A program made the position numbers and the translations under genes. From positions 1-20,784 of the forward strand of contig VBFZ01000163.1 of assembly GCA_005880805.1 (NCBI GenBank): a stretch of DNA of 20,784 nt, given 5' to 3'. Under the pieces are notes generated by a model. It was not told where the DNA came from and made no database searches. It saw nothing but the letters and a program-made list of their open reading frames with translations. This stretch comes from Chloroflexota bacterium (GTDB taxonomy: Bacteria; Chloroflexota; Limnocylindria; Limnocylindrales; CSP1-4). Below, one piece after another: positions 15,405 to 20,784 of the stretch (within the stretch, counting starts at the first letter, position 1; each line of letters begins with the position of its first letter).

Positions 15405-16694
15405 TCAGTCATCGCCGCCCGAGCCGACCATGTCGCTCCCGGTCAGGGCGACTTCGCGCTCCTCCTTCACGCCCGGTGGGGAAGGAGGCGGTGTCGCGCT
15501 TCGCGCGGCATAACGAGTCAGGTTGTCGCGCGTCTCGTCGAGCAAATCGCCGCCGAACTTCTCGAGCACGGAGCCCATCAGCGTCAACAGCACCATGGCC
15601 TCGCCGACGATACCGGCGGCCGGCACGACGCTGATATCGCTCCGCTCGTAGTGCGCCTTCTCGACCGGCTTGCCGCTGATGAGGTCTGCCGAGGGCAGCG
15701 GCCGGGCGAGCGTCGAGATCGGCTTCACTGCCCCGCGGACGACCAGCGGCTGGCCGTTGGTCACGCCACCGGTGAGTCCGCCGGCGTTGTTGGTCCGATG
15801 GATCCAGCGCCCGTCGGCGTCGCGGCCTTCGATGACGTCATGGACCTGCGAGCCGAACCGTCGGGTCTGTTCGAAACCGAGCCCGAGCTCCACGCCCTTG
15901 ACGATGTTGATGCTCATCACGGCCGCGGCGAGCGCGCCATCGAGCCGACGATCCCAGTGGACGTAGGAGCCGAGCCCGACCGGCAAGCCGTGGGCGACGA
16001 CCTCAAAGACGCCCCCGACGGTGTCGCCGTTCGACCGCGCTTCGTCGATCCGCGCGACCATCCTCTCCTCGGCCTCGGGATCGGGGCAGCGCAACGGGGA
16101 GGCCTCTGCCTCCTCGCGTGTCCGGGTGCAGCGATCGGGATCGACGGCCACGCCACCGACCTCGGCCGTGAAGGACCACACCTCGATGCCGAGCTCCCGC
16201 AGGAACGCGCGGGCCACCGCGCCGGCGGCCACCCTGGCGGCCGTCTCGCGCGCCGACGCGCGCTCGAGTACGTTGCGGACGTCGCCGAACCCGTACTTGA
16301 TGGCGCCGGCCAGGTCGGCGTGCCCCGGACGCACCCGTGTCACGGGCGTCGAACGCTTGTCACCGCCTTCGGCGGCGGCGGCCAGCTCCGCGGCTTCGGC
16401 CTCGGTGAGAGGCTCCACCTGCATGATGCGCGTCCAGTTCTCCCAGTCGCGGTTGCGGACGAGCAGCAGGATCGGTGAGCCCAGCGTTCGGCCGTGCCGC
16501 ACCCCGGCGACGATCTCCGCGCGGTCCTGCTCGATCTGCTGGCGGCCTCCACGACCATAACCGCGCTGGCGGCGGGCCAGGTCCACGGCGATCTGGTCGG
16601 CGGTCAGGCTGAGTCCGGCCGGGACTCCTTCGAGGATGGTGCCCAGAGTCTGGCCATGCGACTCCCCGGCCGTGAGGAAGCGGAAAGGCGGCAC
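15405..16694 (-). CDS. aroC: Chorismate synthase
   Basis: 429 residues. It makes chorismate from EPSP using reduced FMN, the last step of the shared pathway. Signatures are FLTAGESHGQTLGTILEG with His13, RRQRGYGRGGRQQIEQD, SGV-type strand GSPILLLVRNRDW, RPGHADLAGAIKYGF from 122, and ERASARETAARVAAG. Later segments include MSINIVKGVELG, RTNNAGGLTGGVTNG and RSDISVVPAAGIVGEAM. The protein is longer than the usual 360-400 residues because of an insert near 92-118 and a Pro/Glu-rich C-terminal tail after about 400. The start is GTG at 16694, one nucleotide after the aroE stop. Confidence 0.97.
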   Translation of the reverse strand: MPPFRFLTAGESHGQTLGTILEGVPAGLSLTADQIAVDLARRQRGYGRGGRQQIEQDRAEIVAGVRHGRTLGSPILLLVRNRDWENWTRIMQVEPLTEAEAAELAAAAEGGDKRSTPVTRVRPGHADLAGAIKYGFGDVRNVLERASARETAARVAAGAVARAFLRELGIEVWSFTAEVGGVAVDPDRCTRTREEAEASPLRCPDPEAEERMVARIDEARSNGDTVGGVFEVVAHGLPVGLGSYVHWDRRLDGALAAAVMSINIVKGVELGLGFEQTRRFGSQVHDVIEGRDADGRWIHRTNNAGGLTGGVTNGQPLVVRGAVKPISTLARPLPSADLISGKPVEKAHYERSDISVVPAAGIVGEAMVLLTLMGSVLEKFGGDLLDETRDNLTRYAARSATPPPSPPGVKEEREVALTGSDMVGSGGDD

Positions 16695-16695
16695 G

Positions 16696-17625
16696 TCACT
16701 CCGCCGTCGTGGCGCCTGCGGGAGTGCCTTCTTCCTGACTCGCCGCGTCGTCTCCCGATGTCGTGCCGTTCTTCGACTCGATGCCGCCGGCGCGGCCTTC
16801 CTCGAGCTTGGCCTGCATGAGCTCGAGCGGCGCAGGCTTGCCCGTCCACAGCGTGAACGCCGCCGCGCCCTGGTGGAGCAGCATCACATCACCGTTGATG
16901 GCCGTGTCGCCCGCCGCCTCGGCGTCCCGCAGGAGAAGGGTCTTCGGCGGGTTGTAGATCAGGTCGAGCACCAGCAGCTCGGGCGGCAGGATCTCGGCGG
17001 GGAAGGGCCGCTCCTCGCCGTGCAGCCCGATCGAGGTCGCGTTGATGAGGACCTTGGCCTTCGCCAGCTCGACTTCGATGATCGACTCGTGCCAGGGCAT
17101 CGCGCGGAGCTCCATGTGTGCCGCGCTCCGCACGAAGTGTCGGACGAGCGCCTCGGCGCGATGCAGGTGTCGATTGAACACGACGACTCGCTGGAAGCCT
17201 TCGGAGATCAGCCCGTAGACCACCGCTCGCCCGCCCCCGCCGGCACCCAGAACCACGGCGGTCCTCGGCATCTTCTGGCGACCGACAAGGCGGTCGAGCG
17301 CGACGCGGAAGCCGGCCACGTCCGTGTTGTGGCCGATCAGTCGCTTCCCCTCGCGCGTGATCGTGTTGACCGCGCCGGTCGCGTGCGCCTCCTCGGTGAG
17401 GCGATCGACGAGCGGGACCGTCTTCTCCTTGTGGGGGATCGTGACGTTCGCCCCGAGGAACTCGTCGCCGCGAAGCTCCGCGATGGCATCGGCGAGCTGC
17501 TGCGGCGTTCGGTCCTGCAGCTCGTAGCGAGCGTCGATCCCGAGCTCGTCGAACGCAGCCTGCTGCATCGCTCCCGACAGTGAGTGGGCGACCGGGTGCC
17601 CGATGAGCACGACCCGCCTGGTCAT
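16696..17625 (-). CDS. aroE: Shikimate dehydrogenase (NADP+)
   Basis: 309 residues. It reduces 3-dehydroshikimate to shikimate. Substrate site: IGHPVAHSLSGAMQQ with the SLS at 15-17, GANVTIPHKE with catalytic Lys66, and GHNTDVAGF with Asp102. The nucleotide fold is VVLGAGGGGRAVVYGL (glycine loop 127-134) and FNR at 150-152; INATSIGL, LDLIYNPPKT and LHQGAAAF with Gln252 follow. I use the ATG at 17625, which overlaps the aroA stop as ATGA. An in-frame start at 17691 adds 22 residues lying inside aroA. The last 30 residues are polar and low in complexity, beyond the family core. Confidence 0.95.
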   Translation of the reverse strand: MTRRVVLIGHPVAHSLSGAMQQAAFDELGIDARYELQDRTPQQLADAIAELRGDEFLGANVTIPHKEKTVPLVDRLTEEAHATGAVNTITREGKRLIGHNTDVAGFRVALDRLVGRQKMPRTAVVLGAGGGGRAVVYGLISEGFQRVVVFNRHLHRAEALVRHFVRSAAHMELRAMPWHESIIEVELAKAKVLINATSIGLHGEERPFPAEILPPELLVLDLIYNPPKTLLLRDAEAAGDTAINGDVMLLHQGAAAFTLWTGKPAPLELMQAKLEEGRAGGIESKNGTTSGDDAASQEEGTPAGATTAE

Positions 17626-19025
17626 TCGCGCACCGCCTCGAGATCGTCGAAGAAGCCCGGATAGGAGACCGCCGCGCTCGAAGCCCCCCACACGAGCGTC
17701 TCGCCGCTCGCGACCAGGCCCGCGATGGCGAACGTCATTGCCAGGCGATGGTCGCCGGCGCTGTCGGTCGGGGCGCCCTGCAACGGCCTACCGCCCGTGA
17801 TGTGCAGATCGTCGCCCTGGACGTCTACTGCCGCTCCCATCGCCGCCAGGCCGGCAGCGATGCCCGCAATCCGGTCCGATTCCTTCTTGCGCAGCTCGCT
17901 TCCACCCCGAACGACGGTCGTCCCGCGGGCCTGGGTCGCGGCCAGGCAGAGCGCCGGGATCTCGTCGATCGCCATGGCGACATCGACCGCGCCGATCTGG
18001 ATCGATTCGAGGGCGGCGGAGCGGACCACCAGGTCGCCGATGGGCTCACCGGCGGACGCGTCGCCGTCCCCCTGGGGCGGCAGCGGCACCTCCTTGATGT
18101 CTGCGCCCATCCCGCGAAGCAGGTCGATGACCGCTCGGCGCGTCGGGTTCAGGCCCACGCCCCGGAGCGTCAGCTCCGCGTCGGGGTGGATGGAGCCGGC
18201 GACGAGCCAGAAGGCTGCCGCCGAGATGTCGCCGGGCACTCGCTCGTCGACTGCCTGCACCCGCGATCCTCCAACAAGGCTCCAGGCAACGCCCGGCGCC
18301 AACCCGTCCAGGTCCGTCCGCTCCACGGCCACCCCATGCGCCCGGAGCATCCGCTCAGTGTGATCGCGAGTCGCGATCGCCTCACGGACCGTCGTGCGGC
18401 CATCGGCCCGGAGCCCCGCGAGCAGGATGGCCGATTTCACCTGGGCGCTCGGGACGGTCGGCGTCACGTCGATCGCCCGAAGCGGGGTGCGCCCGACCAC
18501 GGTCAGTGGGGGGTGGGAGTCGTTGCCCTCGGCGTGGAGCTCTGCGCCCATGGCACGCAGCGGGTCGATGATACGGGCCACCGGACGGCGTCGCAACGAG
18601 GCGTCTCCGTCCAGCACTGCGCGAAACGGCTGGCCTGCCAGCACGCCGGAAAAGAGCCGGAGGCTCGTCCCGGAGTTGCCGCAATCGAGCGTCCCACGCG
18701 GATTGGCGAGCCCCTCGGCACCCGGCGAGCTCACACGAAAGTCGACGGTCCGGCCTGCTTCGCCCGATCGCTCGACGCGCGCGCCGAGCGCGGCCGCGAT
18801 CCCCGCTGTCGATCGGACGTCGGCGCCCTCTCCCGCGCCCTGGATCACGGAGCTGCCCTGGGCCAGGGTCGCGAGGATCAGCGCCCGATGGCTGATCGAC
18901 TTGTCGCCGGGCATTCGCAGGGTGCCCCGAAGCCTCGCCGCCGGCCGAACCCGCGCGACGTCCGTTGCGCCCGGGCCGGCCGCATCTGTCGTTTCGGTGG
19001 CAGCGCCCCAGGCGGCTCCGTTCAA
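17622..19025 (-). CDS. aroA: 3-Phosphoshikimate 1-carboxyvinyltransferase (EPSP synthase), TTG start
   Basis: 467 residues from the proposed start. It joins PEP to shikimate-3-phosphate. Motifs are RMPGDKSISHRAL with Lys42, LDCGNSGTSLRLFSG from 114, RRPVARIIDPL, PSAQVKSAILLAGL, TRDHTERMLRAHG, GDISAAAFW, AIDEIPALCLAA with Asp354, LRKKESDRIAGIA with Glu382, and DHRLAMTFAIAGL. I choose TTG at 19025, overlapping the aroF stop as TTGA, with GGGGAG 5 nt upstream. The only nearby ATG lies inside the conserved PGDKS strand and is too late, while the frame upstream of 19025 is a shadow of aroF. The loop reads GNSGT rather than the GNAAT of class II, glyphosate-tolerant enzymes. Confidence 0.93.
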   Translation of the reverse strand: MNGAAWGAATETTDAAGPGATDVARVRPAARLRGTLRMPGDKSISHRALILATLAQGSSVIQGAGEGADVRSTAGIAAALGARVERSGEAGRTVDFRVSSPGAEGLANPRGTLDCGNSGTSLRLFSGVLAGQPFRAVLDGDASLRRRPVARIIDPLRAMGAELHAEGNDSHPPLTVVGRTPLRAIDVTPTVPSAQVKSAILLAGLRADGRTTVREAIATRDHTERMLRAHGVAVERTDLDGLAPGVAWSLVGGSRVQAVDERVPGDISAAAFWLVAGSIHPDAELTLRGVGLNPTRRAVIDLLRGMGADIKEVPLPPQGDGDASAGEPIGDLVVRSAALESIQIGAVDVAMAIDEIPALCLAATQARGTTVVRGGSELRKKESDRIAGIAAGLAAMGAAVDVQGDDLHITGGRPLQGAPTDSAGDHRLAMTFAIAGLVASGETLVWGASSAAVSYPGFFDDLEAVRE

Positions 19026-20098
19026 TGCTTCTCCCCAACACCGACTTCGAGCGCCTGGGCGGCCAGGACCGGGTCGCCATGCAGGTCGCGGACGTGTCCG
19101 TGGATCGGGCCGACCGCGGACATCATCGACTCGAACTCGGCGAGCGTCAGCGACTGCTCTCCGTCCGAGAGCGCCTCGTCGGGACGCGGATGGACCTCGA
19201 CCATCACGCCGTCGGCCCCCGCCGCGACGCCGGCCAGGGCCATCGGCTTGACGAGCCAGCGCTTGCCGGTCGCGTGCGACGGGTCGACGACGACTGGCAG
19301 ATGCGTCAGGTGGTGGAGCAGCGGAACCGCGGCGAGGTCCATCGTGTTGCGGGTGTACGTCTCGAACGTTCGAATGCCGCGCTCGCAGAGGATCACGTTT
19401 GGGTTGCCGGACGAGACGATGTACTCGGCGGCCATCAGCCACTCCTCGACCGTCGCGCCATAGCCGCGCTTGAGCATCACCGGCCGCGCGACCCGCCCCA
19501 CCGCCGTGAGCAGCGAGTAGTTCTGCATGTTCCGCGTGCCGACCTGGAGGATGTCGGCGTACTCCTGGACGATGTCGACCTGGTTCGGCTCCATTACCTC
19601 GGTGATCACCGGCAGGCCCGTCCGCTCGCGCGCCTCGGCGAGGTAGCGCAGGGCCTCGACGCCCAGGCCCTGGAAGGTGTATGGGCTCGTGCGCGGCTTG
19701 AAAGCCCCTCCCCGCAGGACCGTGGCGCCGTGCGCCGCGACGAAGTCGGCCGTCTCGAAGAGCTGCTCGCGGCTCTCGACTGAGCAGGGCCCGGCCATTA
19801 CGGTCAGCGAACCGTCGCCGATGGTCGCGCCGAGGACGCGGACGACGGTGTCCTCCGGGTGGAACTCGCGCGACGTGAGCTTGAACGGCCGGCTGATCGG
19901 CGTGACCGCTTCGACGCCGGCCAGCGCCGAGAGCTTCGACATCAGGTGCTGCTTGCGCGGCCCGACTTCCCCGACCACGGCGATCACGACCCGCTCGGCG
20001 CCCTGGTGGTCGAAGGGGGTCATGCCCTCGGACAGGATGTGGCTCTTCACCGCGTTGATCTCGGCTTCGGTTGCGGTGACCGCCATCACCACGAACAT
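19022..20098 (-). CDS. aroF: 3-Deoxy-7-phosphoheptulonate (DAHP) synthase, type I-beta, with N-terminal ferredoxin-like domain
   Basis: 358 residues. It condenses PEP and erythrose-4-phosphate, the first committed step. Residues about 1-68 match the ferredoxin-like regulatory domain (MFVVMAVTATEAEINAVKSH) known from the Thermotoga enzyme, where it binds Tyr and Phe; feedback by these is inferred. The barrel has AGPCSVES with Cys105, LRGGAFKPRTSPYTFQGLG from 128, LQVGTRNMQNYSLL, MLKRGYGATVEEW, ILCERGIRTFE, VVDPSHATGKR with His275, and a metal site with Glu301 and Asp312. The start is ATG at 20098 with AAGGA 7 nt upstream. The frame is open to 20170, but an earlier start would lie on the attenuator. 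It is the first structural gene of the aro operon. Confidence 0.96.
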   Translation of the reverse strand: MFVVMAVTATEAEINAVKSHILSEGMTPFDHQGAERVVIAVVGEVGPRKQHLMSKLSALAGVEAVTPISRPFKLTSREFHPEDTVVRVLGATIGDGSLTVMAGPCSVESREQLFETADFVAAHGATVLRGGAFKPRTSPYTFQGLGVEALRYLAEARERTGLPVITEVMEPNQVDIVQEYADILQVGTRNMQNYSLLTAVGRVARPVMLKRGYGATVEEWLMAAEYIVSSGNPNVILCERGIRTFETYTRNTMDLAAVPLLHHLTHLPVVVDPSHATGKRWLVKPMALAGVAAGADGVMVEVHPRPDEALSDGEQSLTLAEFESMMSAVGPIHGHVRDLHGDPVLAAQALEVGVGEKH

Positions 20099-20169
20099 CG
20101 CTTGGTCCTTCCGTGCCTGGTCGGTGTCTCTCTGCGCTATTCGCTGCCTTCTGCGCGCTTCGGAAGTCA

Positions 20170-20199
20170 AAGAAAAAAGCAGAGGTCGTGACCTCTGCT
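20170..20199 (-). terminator. Attenuator terminator upstream of aroF
   Basis: On the minus strand AGCAGAGGT and ACCTCTGCT form a 9-bp stem around a CACG loop, followed by TTTTTTCTTTG overlapping the last stem base. It lies between the leader peptide and aroF, about 70 nt before the aroF start, the position expected for a transcription attenuator. Its loop and 3' arm (CACGACC) are complementary to GGTCGTG at 20209-20215 just upstream. Confidence 0.9.
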
Positions 20200-20203
20200 C
20201 GAT

Positions 20204-20257
20204 CCCGGCACGACCCGCGCCTCCCGGGTCTCAGTCTCCGGGGAGGGTCATGCCGGG
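20204..20257 (-). promoter_or_regulatory. Alternative RNA pairings of the aroF attenuator
   Basis: On the minus strand CCCGGCATGACCC (20257-20245), which contains the leader-peptide stop codon, can pair over 13 positions with GGGTCGTGCCGGG (20216-20204), with one U-G wobble. The second arm can instead pair through GGTCGTG with CACGACC of the terminator. GACCCG and CGGGTC, and CTCCC and GGGAG, offer further small stems between the arms. The competing pairings are seen in the sequence; which one dominates is not computed here. Confidence 0.65.
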
Positions 20258-20283
20258 TCGCGATAAAAGAAGAACGTGCTCAT
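20248..20283 (-). CDS. Phe/Tyr leader peptide of the aro operon attenuator
   Basis: An 11-codon frame, MSTFFFYRDPA, begins 13 nt after the -10 box and ends in TGA. Four consecutive aromatic codons (TTC TTC TTT TAT) stand at positions 4-7. By analogy with the pheL leader of enterobacteria, ribosomes stalled for lack of charged tRNA-Phe or tRNA-Tyr would change folding of the downstream RNA and let polymerase pass the terminator at 20170-20199. No clear ribosome-binding site is seen: the predicted transcript starts only about 5-8 nt before the ATG, so initiation may be nearly leaderless. The frame is too short for homology; the case rests on codon content and on its place between promoter and terminator. 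Confidence 0.85.
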   Translation of the reverse strand: MSTFFFYRDPA

Positions 20284-20295
20284 GAGCGTGGCGGG

Positions 20296-20324
20296 ACAGT
20301 AGCCGAGCGCCCCCCGGAAGTCAA
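20296..20324 (-). promoter_or_regulatory. Promoter of the aro operon
   Basis: On the minus strand TTGACT (20324-20319) and TACTGT (20301-20296) are separated by exactly 17 nt. The expected start point, near 20288-20290, falls directly before the leader peptide. It is the best promoter-like sequence upstream of aroF. Confidence 0.75.
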
Positions 20325-20544
20325 CGACGGCCAACCCCTGAGCGCGTGCGGCTCTGGGCCGGGCGCGCCCGCGGCTCTCCTCGCCTATCCCCCGCTCCAA
20401 CCCCCATCCCTGTGTCGCACGGCCCGTCCCCGGCTCCACTGGCCCCGCCGACGACATCCGGCGGCGGGAAAACGTCCCCGGCCACGTTCGCCCCGGCATG
20501 AAACGCTCCATCAGCGCCCTCGACATCGCCGCCCGACCGCGCAT

Positions 20545-20590
20545 AAGAGCTCTCACAGGCCACTTTCAAGAGCTCTCACAGGCACTTTTG
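20545..20590. repeat. Two adjacent 23-bp direct repeats
   Basis: AAGAGCTCTCACAGGC occurs at 20545-20560 and again at 20568-20583, each followed by a related CACTTT-containing heptamer (CACTTTC and ACTTTTG), giving a 23-bp period. Each unit contains the palindrome AGAGCTCT. A spacing of about two helical turns would put bound proteins on one face of the DNA. Confidence 0.8.
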
Positions 20591-20640
20591 GCACGTAAGC
20601 ATCGCCCGGGTAACCGGGCGGGAGCCGAAGGACCCCGTGC

Positions 20641-20646
20641 TACGAT
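20641..20646 (+). promoter_or_regulatory. Possible -10 box of the tRNA-Ser gene
   Basis: TACGAT ends 15 nt before the mature tRNA 5' end, a suitable place for a tRNA promoter. No matching -35 hexamer is visible 16-18 nt upstream, so the call is weak. Confidence 0.35.
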
Positions 20647-20661
20647 CTCGACGCTGCCGAC

Positions 20662-20753
<92 letters not shown>

Positions 20754-20766
20754 GCCCCCAACACGC

Positions 20767-20784
20767 GCGCCCGTAGCTCAGCGG
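20767..20784 (+). tRNA. 5' end of a second tRNA (identity not visible)
   Basis: GCGCCCG TA GCTCAGCGG has the layout of a tRNA 5' end: a 7-nt acceptor strand, T8, A9 and the start of the D arm (GCTCAG). The window stops before the anticodon. An arginine tRNA is one possibility because many begin this way, but this cannot be decided here. Confidence 0.85.

Larger units (their letters stand above)
20325..20661. other. Intergenic region between the aro promoter and tRNA-Ser
   Basis: This stretch lies between the minus-strand aro promoter and the plus-strand tRNA-Ser gene. Frames here are open on both strands because of high GC, but none has a plausible start, composition or motif, so I call no gene. 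It holds a 23-bp direct repeat (20545-20590), a short GTAA-capped hairpin (CGCCCGG/CCGGGCG, 20603-20620) and a possible -10 box for the tRNA. I see nothing recognisable in 20325-20544. Confidence 0.6.

Noticed and set aside
17626..17691. Longer aroE start
   Set aside because: The added 22 residues overlap aroA and lack similarity to shikimate dehydrogenases; the ATGA overlap start fits better.
19026..19442. 139-residue N-terminal extension of aroA
   Set aside because: It is an antiparallel-free shadow of aroF in another frame of the same strand, Arg/Pro-rich with no homology to EPSP synthase.
20099..20170. Longer aroF start
   Set aside because: The extra basic residues derive from the attenuator readthrough region next to the terminator; the ferredoxin-like domain begins at MFVVMAV.
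20284..20556. Larger gene in frame with the leader peptide
   Set aside because: The open frame upstream crosses the promoter and is Arg/Gly/Pro-rich without recognisable motifs; only the final 11 codons make sense.
20603..20620. Terminator at the GTAA-capped hairpin
   Set aside because: The 7-bp stem is not followed by a T-tract on either strand, so I keep it only as a note on the intergenic region.

Overview
The window is a GC-rich bacterial chromosome segment. It is dominated by aromatic amino-acid biosynthesis, laid out as two long operons that converge. Very long Pro/Thr linkers of the PTPTSTATP kind, frequent GTG starts, gene fusions and a transcription-attenuating T-box together suggest a Chloroflexota-like lineage, perhaps of the Limnocylindria/Ellin6529 kind. 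That placement is an inference from style, not from a marker gene.

Left part (1-4311): a minus-strand group encodes a GGDEF/HD-GYP membrane protein, a secreted or anchored Pro/Thr-rich protein with one Ig/cadherin-like domain, and a GyrI-like effector-binding protein cut by the window edge. The first two are coupled by an ATGA overlap. Divergent from them is an unrecognised six-helix membrane protein.

Middle (4366-12059, plus strand): a near-consensus promoter leads into a canonical tryptophan T-box riboswitch (UGG specifier, AGGGTGGCACCGCG box, intrinsic terminator). It is followed by trpE-trpG-trpD-trpCFB-trpA, every junction being a 4-nt stop/start overlap. TrpC, TrpF and TrpB are fused into one 964-residue polypeptide. 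The operon encodes every step from chorismate to tryptophan.

Right part (12085-20324, minus strand): a near-consensus promoter, an 11-codon leader peptide containing Phe-Phe-Phe-Tyr, and an intrinsic terminator precede aroF (DAHP synthase)-aroA-aroE-aroC-aroKB-aroQ-chorismate mutase, with a rhomboid protease gene as the last co-directional gene. All seven shikimate-pathway steps are present, with aroK and aroB fused.

The window therefore holds the whole chain from erythrose-4-phosphate and PEP to tryptophan, plus the entry to Phe/Tyr. The trunk appears to be sensed by ribosome stalling at Phe/Tyr codons, and the Trp branch by uncharged tRNA-Trp. The pairing of these two attenuator types on facing operons is the most interesting feature. 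At the right edge lie a tRNA-Ser(GCU) and the first 18 nt of another tRNA. Several obvious long reading frames have wrong 5' ends; corrected starts are given for trpE, aroA, aroE, aroF and the chorismate mutase gene.
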